From Alteripontixanthobacter muriae (GTDB taxonomy: Bacteria > Pseudomonadota > Alphaproteobacteria > Sphingomonadales > Sphingomonadaceae): DNA of 64,000 nt. The translations under genes and the position numbers were made by a program. Within the stretch, counting starts at the first letter, position 1; each line of letters starts with the position of its first letter. The stretch is from contig NZ_JAAFZT010000050.1 in the NCBI RefSeq assembly GCF_013336795.1, positions 62,499 through 126,498 of the forward strand, in the 5' to 3' direction. Below, in pieces: positions 53,491-62,624 of the stretch. The notes beneath the pieces were generated by a model. That model was not told the origin of the DNA, made no database searches, and saw only the letters and a program-made list of their open reading frames with translations.

Positions 53491-53622
53491 AATGTCCGTA
53501 TTCCACCCCAAATTCAGACGTTCGCGCCTGCCGATAAGTTTACCAGGAACGGACCGGCAGCTTTCTGCAATCTTGTGCCAAAAGCTGACTGGCAGCTCAC
53601 GACCCCATTGCAGACGTTTCGG
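53491..53622 (+). repeat. Copy B of the ~132-bp dispersed repeat
   Basis: 132 bp, same length and orientation as copy D. Begins AATGTCCGTATTCCACCCC, has GGACCGGCAGCTTTCTGC and CAAAAGCTGACTGGCAGC, ends CCCCATTGCAGACGTTTC. Confidence 0.75.
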
Positions 53623-53689
53623 AGACCTGTGACACTGCTCCTCGCGGGCCACGCTTGAGTGCCCTAAAAATCTTCTTCGGCGGAGTTCT

Positions 53690-54580
53690 ATGCAGATTGA
53701 GCGCAACGGGTGGGTCATCAACTTCGAAGCGTTAAGCCCGAGGTCAGGTCCGCCTCTGGTCCTGATTGCAGGAATGGGCGAACAGATCGGCAGCGTGGAG
53801 TTTCCTGACGACCAAGCGCAGCTCTTTGCCGACAACGGCTACTACGTCATCAGGGTCGACAACCGCGATTGCGGCCTTTCGCTGCCTCACGTGGAGTTGC
53901 CCCGGAGAGACTTCATGCAAACCGTGGCCGCGGCACAATCAGGTGAGCAGGCTGAGATCGATTATACGCTGTGGGACAATGCTGACGACATCGCCGCAGT
54001 GCTCGACGAACTGGAGATCAAGCGAGCCCACTTTTGCGGCGCTTCGCTCGGAGGCTTGATCATTCGCTGGTTCGCTGTTCGGCATCCTCAACGGGTGCTC
54101 AGTCTGACCATCATCATGAGTGGTAGCGGTGCAGGCTTTGGTGACGATGGCCCGCAAGTCGGACCTGGCGCAATCGCCGCGATGAGCGGAAGAACGGGGC
54201 AGCCCGACCGAAGTCAGGCGATCGAGGCCTACGTGGAGAAGTGGCGTAGTTATTGGGGATCGGCGTTTCCGTTTCCAGAGGACTGGTTGCGAGAGCGAGC
54301 ATCTGTCGCTCACGACCGCTCTTATCGTCCGGATGCATATGTGCGTCAGATGATCGCCGCCTTCGCTGCACCGGGTTTGTGGCATGCGCAACGGGCTATC
54401 GATTGCCCGATTCTTGTCATCCACGGTGATGAAGACTCTGTCTTCTCTATGGATCACCCCCGTGCGCTTCACGCGCTTTGGCCTCAGTCCCGTCTCGTCG
54501 AACTCCGTGGCGTCGGACATGCAATGCCAAAGGAAACGTGGGACGAGAGCATGAGCGAGATGATGAAGCTACACTCCTGA
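53690..54580 (+). CDS. Alpha/beta hydrolase (RdmC-like esterase)
   Basis: 296 aa. Oxyanion region PLVLIAGMGEQIGS, nucleophile elbow FCGASLGGLI, acid in HGDEDSVF, and His in RGVGHAMP. The cap carries FPFPEDWLRERASVAHDRSY, like the aclacinomycin methylesterase group. GGCGGAG precedes the ATG. Flanked by repeat copies B and C, so it behaves as a single-gene cassette. Confidence 0.88.
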   Translation: MQIERNGWVINFEALSPRSGPPLVLIAGMGEQIGSVEFPDDQAQLFADNGYYVIRVDNRDCGLSLPHVELPRRDFMQTVAAAQSGEQAEIDYTLWDNADDIAAVLDELEIKRAHFCGASLGGLIIRWFAVRHPQRVLSLTIIMSGSGAGFGDDGPQVGPGAIAAMSGRTGQPDRSQAIEAYVEKWRSYWGSAFPFPEDWLRERASVAHDRSYRPDAYVRQMIAAFAAPGLWHAQRAIDCPILVIHGDEDSVFSMDHPRALHALWPQSRLVELRGVGHAMPKETWDESMSEMMKLHS

Positions 54581-54710
54581 CGAGCGGCAGCTTTCCACCC
54601 CACTTTCAGCTATTCTGGGCTCAGCGGCTCGATCCTGAAACCTGCCGAGCAGCTTCCGCCTCCCTTCCGCCAGAAGCGGAATTTCTCGAAGCGACCCCAT
54701 TGCAGACATC
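54581..54710 (+). repeat. Copy C of the ~132-bp dispersed repeat
   Basis: About 130 bp, most diverged in the middle. GCGGCAGCTTTCCACCCC at the left, CCAGAAGCGGAATTTC inside, and GCGACCCCATTGCAGACATC at the right. It begins right after the hydrolase stop. Confidence 0.65.
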
Positions 54711-54734
54711 GGCACCGACTGCGAAACGGGCCGA

Positions 54735-55058
54735 GTGACTGCTCTCGCCTACATCGGTGCTGCGCTAGCGGAGATAGCCGGATGCTTTGCCTTTTGGGCA
54801 TGGCTGCGGTTGGACAGGTCACCGTGGTGGCTCATCCCGGGCGTGGCTTCCCTGTGTCTCTTCGCCTATTTGCTGACGCTCGTTGACGCGGAACATGCTG
54901 GTCGCACTTATGCTGCCTACGGCGGTGTCTACATCCTGTCCGCTCTTGTTTGGCTATGGCTCTTCGAGGGTGTGCAGCCCGACAGATGGGACGTCGGTGG
55001 GACCGCGCTCGCGCTTTTGGGAGCGGCAATCATCCTATGGGGTCCGAGGACCGCCTGA
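54735..55058 (+). CDS. UPF0060 (YnfA-like) membrane protein
   Basis: 107 aa, four TM helices, SMR-like. Diagnostic [39 protein letters not shown] and [25 protein letters not shown] start at 54735, 22 bp after repeat copy C. Transport role not proven. Confidence 0.85.
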   Translation: MTALAYIGAALAEIAGCFAFWAWLRLDRSPWWLIPGVASLCLFAYLLTLVDAEHAGRTYAAYGGVYILSALVWLWLFEGVQPDRWDVGGTALALLGAAIILWGPRTA

Positions 55059-55193
55059 CCATCCGCTTCGCACCTGGTTTCGTGACCTTCTCCGGCGAGC
55101 GAAACCCCGCCCAGAAGCACACCAATCGCTAACAACCTCATAGCCCTCGCTTGATCTCGCTCGGGCAAGGCGCTCCAGAGGCGAGCTGTGAAC

Positions 55194-55263
55194 TATTTCG
55201 ACGATCATAGAAATATCGCTTGACCATCCTCGCGAGCTGCAATATTTCGACATTCATGAAAAT
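55194..55263 (+). promoter_or_regulatory. Paired ArsR operator sites
   Basis: Two similar imperfect palindromes: TATTTC-N10-GAAATA at 55194-55215 and TATTTC-N9-GAAAAT at 55243-55263, both containing TTTCGAC and CAT. The second covers the arsR start codon. Spacing of about 49 bp (roughly five turns) suits cooperative repression by ArsR. Confidence 0.6.
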
Positions 55264-55612
55264 GAACTCACCAGCCGCAGTTGAAGCGCTCGGAGCTCTC
55301 GCGCAGGAACATCGCCTCGCGCTGTTCCGCCTGCTGGTTCAGGCGGGGGCCGCGGGAATGCCAGCTGGTGCAATCGCTAAAGAGCTAAAAATTCCCAACT
55401 CCTCGCTGTCGTTCCATTTAGCGCACCTCACCCGCGCCGGGTTGATCCAACAAAGACGCGAAGGTCGCTCACTCATCTACACCGCCGACTATGAGGCGAT
55501 GAACTCTCTCGTCAGCTTCCTCATGGAGAACTGCTGCGGAGGTGCGACTTGTGCCCCCGAAGCCGCTTGCGGTGACGATGCCGCTCAACCTCAAGGAAAG
55601 GTATCCGCATGA
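55256..55612 (+). CDS. arsR: ArsR-family metalloregulator
   Basis: About 118 aa winged HTH: EHRLALFRLLVQAG, AIAKELKIPNSSLSFHLAHLTRAGLIQQRREGRSLIY. Cysteines cluster at the C-terminus (ENCCGGATCAPEAACG), a likely As(III) site, rather than in the classical alpha-3 CxCxxC. ATG at 55256 (or 55262). First gene of arsR-arsI-arsC-acr3. Confidence 0.9.
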   Translation: MKMNSPAAVEALGALAQEHRLALFRLLVQAGAAGMPAGAIAKELKIPNSSLSFHLAHLTRAGLIQQRREGRSLIYTADYEAMNSLVSFLMENCCGGATCAPEAACGDDAAQPQGKVSA

Positions 55613-56073
55613 AGCGCTTGCATGTTCACGTCGGGGTCGACGACCTCACCCGCTCCATCGGCTTCTATTCAACCCTGTTTGGCGCCGGGCCGACGGTTAC
55701 CAAAGACGATTACGCGAAGTGGATGCTGGACGATCCGCGCGTCAACTTCGCGATCTCCTCCGGCAATGCTCACAAGGGCGTGGAGCATCTAGGCATCCAG
55801 GTGGAAAGCGCAGACGAGTTGCAGGAGGTCTATGGCCGCCTCAAAGCAGCCGACCGACCTGTTGTCGAAGAGGGCGCCACCACCTGCTGCTACGCCAAGT
55901 CGGAGAAGAGCTGGATTGCTGATCCGCAAGGCATCGTGTGGGAGGCATTCTTCACCAACGGTGAGGCGACGGTCTATGGCGACAATCCCGAACTGTCGGC
56001 TCTCTCCGCTAACTCTGCCGAAGCAACCTGCTGTGCGCCTGCGATGGCTCCCAAAGTGACGTGCTGCGGGTGA
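55609..56073 (+). CDS. arsI: ArsI/CadI-family metalloenzyme (C-As lyase)
   Basis: 154 aa, vicinal-oxygen-chelate dioxygenase. Fe ligands likely the N-terminal His (HVHVGV), His60 (GVEHLGI) and Glu112 (IVWEAFF); the vicinal Cys93-Cys94 in ATTCCYAKSEKSW bind methylarsenite in ArsI. Cys-rich tail (ATCCAPAM, VTCCG). Cleaves the C-As bond of organoarsenicals. Overlaps arsR by 4 bp. Confidence 0.85.
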   Translation: MKRLHVHVGVDDLTRSIGFYSTLFGAGPTVTKDDYAKWMLDDPRVNFAISSGNAHKGVEHLGIQVESADELQEVYGRLKAADRPVVEEGATTCCYAKSEKSWIADPQGIVWEAFFTNGEATVYGDNPELSALSANSAEATCCAPAMAPKVTCCG

Positions 56074-56477
56074 GCGTTACTATCTACCATAATCCCGCCT
56101 GCGGCACTTCGCGCAACACGCTGGCGCTAATTCGCGCCACCGGGACCAAGCCCAAGGTGATTGAGTATCTTGCCGACCCTCCTTCGCGTGATGTCCTGAT
56201 GTGGTTGATCGAGCGAATGGAGATCGCGCCGCGCGACCTGCTGCGGCAGAAAGGCTCGCTGTATGCCGATCTCGCCCTCGACGACGAGAAGCTGACCGAC
56301 CACGATCTCGTCAATGCAATGATGGAGCACCCTGTTCTGATCAATCGTCCGATCGTGGTCGGGCCACGCGGGGTCAAGCTATGCCGGCCTTCCGAACTAG
56401 TGCTCGATGTGCTCGACCAGTCGCTTCGGGAAGACTTTACCAAGGAAGACGGCGAGCTTGTGAGGGCACATGGCTGA
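56070..56477 (+). CDS. arsC: Arsenate reductase (glutaredoxin-dependent ArsC)
   Basis: About 135 aa. Catalytic Cys in [30 protein letters not shown] is the substrate Arg region. Reduces As(V) to As(III). GTG at 56070 overlaps the arsI stop (GTGA); a GTG at 56061 is an alternative. Confidence 0.93.
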   Translation: MSVTIYHNPACGTSRNTLALIRATGTKPKVIEYLADPPSRDVLMWLIERMEIAPRDLLRQKGSLYADLALDDEKLTDHDLVNAMMEHPVLINRPIVVGPRGVKLCRPSELVLDVLDQSLREDFTKEDGELVRAHG

Positions 56478-57525
56478 CGCACAGGGGCAAGCGAGCGCGC
56501 TCGGTGTATTCGAGCGCTGGCTCTCGCTTTGGGTTGCGCTGGCGATCGTGGCGGGGCTGGGGCTCGGAAACGCTCTGCCAGAGATTTTTGCCGCACTGGC
56601 CGAGATTGAATATGCTTCTGTCAACTTGGTGGTTGCGCTGCTGATCTGGGCCATGATCTTCCCGATGATGGTCGCGGTGGACTTCGCCAGCCTGCGCGAC
56701 ATCGGACAGCGGCCGAAGGGGCTGGTGCTCACGATTGTCGTAAACTGGCTCGTGAAGCCGTTCACCATGGCTGGACTTGCAGTCCTGTTCTTCGAGGTTG
56801 TCTTCGCCGACCTGATCGCACCAGCCGATGCGCAGCAGTATATCGCCGGGCTGATCCTGCTGGGTGCGGCGCCGTGCACGGCCATGGTGTTCGTATGGTC
56901 GCAGATGACCCGCGGTGACCCGGCCTACACGCTCGTGCAGGTCTCGGTAAACGACGTCATCATGATCTTCGCTTTCGCGCCCATCGTGGCGCTGCTGCTG
57001 GGGATCACCGACATTTCAGTGCCGTGGGAGACGCTGCTGCTCTCGACCGTGCTCTATGTGGTCATACCGCTTCTCGCTGGCGCGCTCACGAGGCGATACT
57101 TGCTGGCAAGGAGCGGCGGAGATACCGACGCGGTGACCCGTTTTACGTCGTCCTTGAAGCCGATCTCGGTGCTCGGACTCCTGCTGACGGTTGTTCTGCT
57201 GTTCGGGTTTCAGGGAGAGGTGATCGTCTCCCGTCCGCTGCTGATAGCTCTCATTGCCGTTCCGATCATCATCCAGAGCTACGGAATATTTTTCGTCACC
57301 TACGCCGCCGCGTGGGCGTGGCGGGTGCCGTTTCCAATCGCCGCACCTTGTGCCCTGATCGGCACCTCGAACTTCTTCGAGTTGGCCGTGGCCGTGGCGA
57401 TCGGACTGTTTGGGTTGGGAAGCGGCGCTGCCCTTGCTACGGTTGTGGGAGTGCTGGTCGAGGTGCCGGTAATGCTGTCCCTCGTGGCGATAGCCAACCG
57501 GACGCAGCGGGGCTTCCCCCAGTAA
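56470..57525 (+). CDS. acr3: ACR3-family arsenite efflux permease
   Basis: 351 aa, about ten TM helices. Conserved [24 protein letters not shown] with the essential Cys, and [20 protein letters not shown]. Exports arsenite. ATG overlaps the arsC stop by 8 bp, so all four ars genes are translationally coupled. Confidence 0.95.
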   Translation: MADAQGQASALGVFERWLSLWVALAIVAGLGLGNALPEIFAALAEIEYASVNLVVALLIWAMIFPMMVAVDFASLRDIGQRPKGLVLTIVVNWLVKPFTMAGLAVLFFEVVFADLIAPADAQQYIAGLILLGAAPCTAMVFVWSQMTRGDPAYTLVQVSVNDVIMIFAFAPIVALLLGITDISVPWETLLLSTVLYVVIPLLAGALTRRYLLARSGGDTDAVTRFTSSLKPISVLGLLLTVVLLFGFQGEVIVSRPLLIALIAVPIIIQSYGIFFVTYAAAWAWRVPFPIAAPCALIGTSNFFELAVAVAIGLFGLGSGAALATVVGVLVEVPVMLSLVAIANRTQRGFPQ

Positions 57526-57570
57526 GCCTCGTCAGATGAGATCAGGCTCTCAACAGCCGAGCTCAAAGCT

Positions 57571-57702
57571 GCCGGTCCGCTTTCCACCCCAATTTTGGAC
57601 ATTCGGACCTGCCGGAGTTTTCGCCAATAGCGGACTGGCTGCTTTCTGCCATTCTTTACCAAAAGCTGCCTGTCGGCTAACGACCCAATTGCGGACGTTC
57701 TC
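57571..57702 (+). repeat. Copy D of the ~132-bp dispersed repeat
   Basis: 132 bp, the best-preserved copy. GCCGGTCCGCTTTCCACC at the left and AATAGCGGACTGGCTGC inside form an imperfect inverted pair, so the left half can fold. Ends CAATTGCGGACGTTCTCC. It starts 46 bp after acr3 and ends 20 bp before the next ATG. Confidence 0.75.
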
Positions 57703-57722
57703 CGAATTGCTAAAATCAAACG

Positions 57723-58160
57723 ATGAGTTTCTATTATTCAGCAATAGACGATAACGACGCGATCCGTGCAAACGACGTGCAGGGTGGACCGTGTCCCGAT
57801 ACCTCTGACTTTCCGTCCATTCACGAGCAAAGTGTGATGGCCTCGCCGCACCTCTGGGAACTCACCGCGATTGCAAATGGAACCCCTTATAGGGATTGCA
57901 CCTCCGAACTTGTGCCTGTTTGGCCGGCCGGGGAATGCTCGACAGCGGAGCCGATTGCGCAGTTTATTCAACGCCTCCCGGACACTTTGCGTGACGACTT
58001 GGCGGATATTGATAATACGCCGGAAATCGCGGCGACTTGGGCAAAGAGCGTATGGGGTATGCAGCCTGATCAAGCCACTAAATTTATAAATGAAGTCAGG
58101 GAGCTAGCCGATCAAGCTCGTTCGGTCGGCGAGCATCTATATTGGTGGTCTTCTCTTTAG
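57723..58160 (+). CDS. Hypothetical protein whose stop codon is the IS target
   Basis: 145 aa, acidic, soluble, no family recognised (IAQFIQRLPDTLRDDLADIDNTPEIAATW). The TAG stop at 58158-58160 is made of the target TA and the first G of the IS; before insertion the same TAG would have been formed by TA plus G59001, so the protein was not truncated. Host-adapted base use, small-gene cassette between repeat D and the IS. Confidence 0.55.
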   Translation: MSFYYSAIDDNDAIRANDVQGGPCPDTSDFPSIHEQSVMASPHLWELTAIANGTPYRDCTSELVPVWPAGECSTAEPIAQFIQRLPDTLRDDLADIDNTPEIAATWAKSVWGMQPDQATKFINEVRELADQARSVGEHLYWWSSL

Positions 58161-58998
58161 GCGGTAAACTCATAAACTGGGTTGCGCTTAGCGGCGGTGA
58201 TTGATTCAAGGCCCGAGAAGGAGCCTTGCACATGCGTCGTCGTTTTGATCTGACAGATTTAGAGTGGTCGGTGGTCGAGCCACTGCTTCCGAACAAGTCT
58301 CGGGGTGTTCCCCGGGTGGATGATCGCCGGGTGATCAACGGTATCCTCTGGCGGTTCCGCACCGGCAGTCCATGGGCGGACATTCCCGAGCGTTACGGTC
58401 CCCAATCTACCTGCTACAATCGCTTTGTCCGCTGGCGCAGAGCCGGTGTCTGGGATCGGCTTCTGACGGCGGTTTCGCAGGCTTTCGACGGCGAGCTGGT
58501 GATGATCGACAGTTCTTCCATTCGGGTCCACCAGCACGGTGCGACCCTAAAAAGGGGGACCCAAATCGCTGCATGGGACGTTCCCGCGGCGGCTTGACGA
58601 CCAAGATTCATGCCCTGGTCGATGGCCGGGGGCTGCCGATCCAACTACACCTGTCCGAAGGGCAGGCGAGCGATTGCAAACAGGCCGAGCCGCTGCTCGG
58701 CGCCCTGCCGAAAGGCAGCACCTTCCTTGCCGACAAAGCCTACGACAGCGATGCCATCCGCCGGCAGATCACAGCGCAGGGCGGCTTCGCCAACATCCCC
58801 GCCAAGCGCAACCGCAGGCAAAGCTTCGCCTTCAGCCAGTTCCTCTACCGCTATCGCAATCTGATCGAACGCTTCTTCGGAAAACTTAAGCATGCCAGAG
58901 GTTTGGCGACCCGCTACGACAAACGAGCCGACAACTTTCTGGCCGCCATCAAGCTCTTCTCAGCACGTCTCTGGATCAACGCTTACGAGTCTACTGCC
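58160..58998 (+). mobile_element. IS5-family insertion sequence (IS870-like, IS427 group), 839 bp
   Basis: Terminal inverted repeats of about 19 bp: left begins GGCGGTAAACTCATAAAC, right end is the reverse complement of GGCAGTAGACTCGTAAGC (four mismatches). TA flanks both ends (58158-58159 and 58999-59000), the duplicated target. The target context TAG and the transposase lacking its own stop are the IS870 pattern. Confidence 0.8.
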
Positions 58999-59001
58999 TA
59001 G
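58226..59001 (+). CDS. IS5-family transposase in two frames (programmed -1 frameshift)
   Basis: First frame 58226-58597, second entered near 58549-58553 and ending at 59001, about 258 aa when joined. The A-AAA-AGG at 58549-58555 is the slip site. DUF4096-type N-terminus (RRRFDLTDLEWSVVEPLLPNKSRG) then DDE core: Asp in LVMIDSSSIRVH, Asp in TFLADKAYDSD, Glu in RNLIERFFGKLKHARGLATRYDK. The stop TAG uses the flanking TA, so insertion completes the reading frame. Appears intact. Confidence 0.88.
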
Positions 59002-59010
59002 AGATCTCCT

Positions 59011-59100
59011 CCCCGTCCGTTTCCCACCCCGATTCCAGATATTCGCGCCTCTCAATTATTTTGCTGAAAGCGGACCGGCGGGCAGAGGCAATCAAGCAGG
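59011..59100 (+). repeat. Copy E of the dispersed repeat (partial)
   Basis: CCCGTCCGTTTCCCACCCCG and TTGCTGAAAGCGGACCGG match the left ~80 bp of copy D; the right part is missing. It begins 10 bp after the IS target. Confidence 0.6.
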
Positions 59101-59140
59101 CAGTTCTGCCCTCTCAGAGTCGAACTGCCAGCCGCGCTCG

Positions 59141-59596
59141 TCAGTAGAACGCGTGCTCTCCGCTTACGGTCAGGTCGCGCGCGCTCTCGAGATTGACGTG
59201 CGTCTGGTAGTAGAACTTGTCCGTGCGGCGGCCGTTTGCGTGAAACCAGATCCTGGTCGTGCGGGCTGTTCCTCGAACGGCGATTGTCTTTCTGGAAACT
59301 GCCTCCGGCAAGGGTGCGCCCAGGCGATCTTCCAACGCGCGTTCGGCCTGTGGAGTCACGGCGATCGTCAGGTTTCGAGGATCGCGATAATCAGGTTGGG
59401 AATTGAGGAACAGCCGCCCGCCCTCGCGCCCGGTCCCGCGCACGACCATCTCGAACACGCCGGTGATGCCTTCCTCGGATTGCGCGGCGTTGATTACCGC
59501 CTGTTCCGGTGAAATGCGGAGCGGCAAACGGTCGATTGCCGGTGAAGCGCAGGAAGCCCCAAGAAGGGCGAGACTGGCAATAGAAGAGTTGCGCAT
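59141..59596 (-). CDS. Hypothetical exported lipoprotein
   Basis: 151 aa. Short signal with lipobox-like LALLGASCASP, then a beta-rich domain (GVFEMVVRGTGREGGRLFLNSQPDYRDPRNLTIAV). No family recognised. Between the IS region and rplK. Confidence 0.65.
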   Translation of the reverse strand: MRNSSIASLALLGASCASPAIDRLPLRISPEQAVINAAQSEEGITGVFEMVVRGTGREGGRLFLNSQPDYRDPRNLTIAVTPQAERALEDRLGAPLPEAVSRKTIAVRGTARTTRIWFHANGRRTDKFYYQTHVNLESARDLTVSGEHAFY

Positions 59597-60071
59597 CGAA
59601 TCTCCGGAACCGCGATCGCCCTGATTATCGCATGGATTGTTGCCTTAAAAAAACTATTCAACATCCGGCAGCCGATACCCGAGCGAATAGTCGATCTTGC
59701 CGGAACAGGATGGCCGCCGACAGGCAATGCTTGCGGCGCGATCCGGCTTTCCTACAGGGGTGCTGCGGCCTAGCACCTGCTCATGCCCTTTCGCCTTTCG
59801 CATGCCACTTTATCGCTTGATTTCCAAAGCATGTGCCGGGGAGCAGCTTCCTTTTCAGAACAGTGTTCCATGTGTTCCATCGCCGGGCCGCGCGTCGCAT
59901 TGGTAGAGGGCGGGGAAGGCGGCGTTTCGCTTGCATTGCCGCGCAAAATCGCTATGTGCGCGGCTCCCTGAAAAGGAACCACTGCGGGAGGCGAATGCGT
60001 TCGCTGTCTGACCGCTTATCATGAGGGCGCCTCGCCAGCGATGCGCCCGACAGTGTGAAAGGAGGCCACAA
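59597..60071. other. 475-bp intergenic region upstream of rplK
   Basis: No convincing gene. It probably holds the rplK promoter: TTGCAT (59931) with 16 bp to TATGTG (59953) is a fair sigma-70 match. A strong Shine-Dalgarno AAAGGAGG precedes the rplK GTG. Confidence 0.4.
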
Positions 60072-60503
60072 GTGGCCAAGAAGATCGAAGGTTACATCAA
60101 GCTGCAGGTGCCCGCGGGCGCTGCAAACCCGTCGCCCCCCATCGGCCCCGCCCTGGGCCAGCGCGGCGTCAACATCATGGAATTCTGCAAGGCGTTCAAC
60201 GCCGCCACGCAGGATCTGGAAAAGGGCGCGCCGATCCCGACGGTCATCACCGTCTTCGCCGATCGTTCCTTCACTTTCGCCACCAAGACGCCGCCGGCCA
60301 GCTTCCTTATCAAGAAGGCCGCCAATCTGAAATCTGGTTCGAAAGAGCCGGGCAAGGTGTCCGCCGGAACCATCAAGCGTTCCAAGCTGTCCGAAATCGC
60401 GGAAACCAAGATGAAGGATCTGAACGCGAACGATATCGAACAGGCAACCAAGATCATCGAAGGCAGCGCGCGTTCGATGGGCCTCGAAGTGGTGGAGGGC
60501 TGA
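60072..60503 (+). CDS. rplK: 50S ribosomal protein L11
   Basis: 143 aa. [36 protein letters not shown] is the conserved N-terminal domain; the C-terminal rRNA-binding domain follows ([22 protein letters not shown]). GTG start at 60072 with AAAGGAGG upstream. Separated from nusG by accessory DNA. Confidence 0.97.
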   Translation: MAKKIEGYIKLQVPAGAANPSPPIGPALGQRGVNIMEFCKAFNAATQDLEKGAPIPTVITVFADRSFTFATKTPPASFLIKKAANLKSGSKEPGKVSAGTIKRSKLSEIAETKMKDLNANDIEQATKIIEGSARSMGLEVVEG

Positions 60504-60507
60504 GACC

Positions 60508-61206
60508 ATGGCAAAGCAGACCAAGAAGCAGAAGGCCCGCATCGCAAACCTGAACCCCGAAGCGGTTTACGATTTCGACGCAGCGCTGAAGACCCTGCGT
60601 GACAATGCCAGCGGCAAGTTCGACGAGACCGTCGAAGTCGCGATGAACCTGGGCGTCGACCCCCGCCATGCCGACCAGATGGTGCGCGGCATGGTGTCGC
60701 TGCCGCAGGGCACCGGCAAGGACGTGAAGGTTGCCGTATTCGCGCGCGGCGACAATGCCGACAAGGCGCTGGCCGCAGGGGCCGACAAGGTCGGTGCGGA
60801 AGATCTGATGGAAGACATGCAGGCCGGTAATCTCGATTACGACCGCGTAATCGCCACGCCCGACATGATGGGCGTCGTCGGCCGCCTCGGCAAGGTGCTC
60901 GGCCCCAAGGGCCTGATGCCGAACCCGAAGCTGGGCACGGTTACGCCCAACGTGGAACAGGCCGTGAAGGACGCCAAGGGCGGCCAGGTCGAATACCGCG
61001 TCGAAAAGGCCGGTATCATCCATTCCGGCATCGGCAAGATGAGCTTTACTGACGAGGCGCTGAAGGAAAACTTCCAGGCTTTCACCGGTGCTGTCGCTCG
61101 TGCGAAGCCCTCGGGCGCGAAGGGCAAATATGTGCGCAAGGTCTCGCTGACCAGCACGATGGGCCCGGGCCTGAAGATCGACACGGCAGGAATGGAAGGC
61201 GCCTGA
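60508..61206 (+). CDS. rplA: 50S ribosomal protein L1
   Basis: 232 aa. [48 protein letters not shown] and [14 protein letters not shown] are diagnostic. 4 bp after rplK; a terminator follows. In E. coli L1 represses the rplK-rplA transcript. Confidence 0.97.
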   Translation: MAKQTKKQKARIANLNPEAVYDFDAALKTLRDNASGKFDETVEVAMNLGVDPRHADQMVRGMVSLPQGTGKDVKVAVFARGDNADKALAAGADKVGAEDLMEDMQAGNLDYDRVIATPDMMGVVGRLGKVLGPKGLMPNPKLGTVTPNVEQAVKDAKGGQVEYRVEKAGIIHSGIGKMSFTDEALKENFQAFTGAVARAKPSGAKGKYVRKVSLTSTMGPGLKIDTAGMEGA

Positions 61207-61234
61207 GGCGCAGCCTGTCACATGAATTGAAGAA

Positions 61235-61264
61235 GGGCCGGCGGGGAAACCTGCCGGCCTTTCT
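61235..61264 (+). terminator. Terminator after rplA (probably bidirectional)
   Basis: GGCCGGC / GCCGGCC stem extended by G-T, G-C, G-C pairs, GAAA-type loop, then TTTCTC. Lies between convergent rplA and rluE. rplJ-rplL do not follow here. Confidence 0.85.
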
Positions 61265-61285
61265 CATGGCACCAGGGTTTTGCGT

Positions 61286-61834
61286 TCAGACCGCAATCTC
61301 GCGCCACTCGCCCGGGGCAAGGCCATCCACGGTCCAGCTACCCACGGCATGGCGTACCAGACGCAGGGTAGGGTGCCCGACCGCGGCCGTCATGCGCCGC
61401 ACCTGCCGGTTTCGCCCCTCGCGGATGGTGAGCGACAGCCAGCAATCGGCAACGCTCTTGCGGAAACGGATCGGCGGATCGCGAGGCCAGAGATCAGGTA
61501 CGGCAATCCGCTCGACCTCGGCGGGCAGGGTGGTACCGTCCTTGAGGCGCACGCCCTGCCGCAGCCTGTCGAGCGCGTCGGGCGAAGGTTCACCTTCGAC
61601 CTGCGCGAGATAGGTCTTGGCCATCTTGTGCCGCGGCTCCGCAATCCGCGCCTGCAAGCGGCCATCGCCGGTCAGCAGCAGCAGCCCTTCGCTGTCCTTG
61701 TCCAGCCGCCCCGCCGGATAAACCCCGGGCACGGCAATGAAGCGCGACAAGGTCACCGCATCGGCCGCAACGCCGGAGTCTGAGAATTGCGACAGGCAGC
61801 CGAAAGGCTTGTTGAAGAGGATGAGAAGGGACAT
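61286..61834 (-). CDS. rluE: RluE-type 23S rRNA pseudouridine synthase
   Basis: 182 aa without an N-terminal S4 domain, as in RluE. Catalytic Asp in [25 protein letters not shown] and [27 protein letters not shown] are the family motifs. RluE acts on 23S U2457; exact site inferred from length and domain pattern. Confidence 0.88.
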   Translation of the reverse strand: MSLLILFNKPFGCLSQFSDSGVAADAVTLSRFIAVPGVYPAGRLDKDSEGLLLLTGDGRLQARIAEPRHKMAKTYLAQVEGEPSPDALDRLRQGVRLKDGTTLPAEVERIAVPDLWPRDPPIRFRKSVADCWLSLTIREGRNRQVRRMTAAVGHPTLRLVRHAVGSWTVDGLAPGEWREIAV

Positions 61835-61855
61835 GGTGCTGCAACAGGCCCGCGT

Positions 61856-62620
61856 TCAGATCCCGCCCGGAGTGAAGTCGAAGCCAGCCGCGCTGAGCCC
61901 GTCGCACAGGCTGTGGAGGCAGCTATGCAACTGGTCGGCATCGGTGCTGCGGATGACGAAGTTGGCACCTACCTTGCCTTCGCGGAAGAAGGGATAGCTG
62001 CCGATCTGCGCATTCTCATGCGCTTTCTCGACCGTTCGCAGCAGATCCGCAACCTCGCTCTCGGGGATGAAGCCGCCCACCGTCTCGCTCATCAAGGGTG
62101 CGCCGCCTTCCAGTGTGCCGGTCAGTGCGTCCAGCATGCCTGCGGTGATGTGCGGCACGCCGGCCATCATGTGAATGTTGCCGATCTTGATGCCGGGCGC
62201 GCCAGACATGCGGTTGGGAATCAACTCGCCGCCTTCGGGAACACGCGCCATGCGCAGTCGCCCCTCGTTCAACCCACCCTTGTCCTTGTAATAGCGCTCG
62301 AGAATAGCCCGCGCCTCGGGATGGATGATGACCGGCACGCCAAGCGCAGTGGCCACGGCATCGACCGTGATGTCGTCGTGCGTGGGGCCAATCCCGCCGG
62401 TGGTAAAGAGGTAATCATTTCGGTCGCGCAGAATGTTGACCGCTTCCACGATGCGGCTTTCGACATCGGGAACGACGCGCACTTCATCAAGGCGGATATT
62501 CTGCACCTGCAACCAGCTCGCGACTTGCGAGATGTTCTTGTCGTGAGTCCGGCCCGAAAGGATCTCGTCGCCGATGACGACAAGACCCGCAGTCCAGATA
62601 CGCTCGCCCGTGCTCGTCAT
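61856..62620 (-). CDS. MoaB/Mog-domain protein (CinA-like, molybdopterin-binding fold)
   Basis: 254 aa. LVVIGDEILSGRTHDKNISQVASWL, YLFTTGGIGPTHDDITVDAVA and MSGAPGIKIGNIHMMAGVP are the CinA N-terminal MoCF signature. The CinA deamidase domain is missing, giving the shorter family form. Four bp before it ends the monooxygenase gene, so probably one transcript. Confidence 0.85.
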   Translation of the reverse strand: MTSTGERIWTAGLVVIGDEILSGRTHDKNISQVASWLQVQNIRLDEVRVVPDVESRIVEAVNILRDRNDYLFTTGGIGPTHDDITVDAVATALGVPVIIHPEARAILERYYKDKGGLNEGRLRMARVPEGGELIPNRMSGAPGIKIGNIHMMAGVPHITAGMLDALTGTLEGGAPLMSETVGGFIPESEVADLLRTVEKAHENAQIGSYPFFREGKVGANFVIRSTDADQLHSCLHSLCDGLSAAGFDFTPGGI

Positions 62621-62624
62621 AGTG

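Noticed and set aside
53115-59100. Integron cassette array with attC sites
   Set aside because: The repeats lack clear R'/R'' core pairs (GTTRRRY/RYYYAAC) and no integrase of the IntI type is seen, although the cassette-like layout is similar.
59975-60001. EcfG (general stress) promoter GGAAC...CGTT upstream of rplK
   Set aside because: Spacing is 18 bp instead of the usual 16-17 and a ribosomal operon is an unlikely target.
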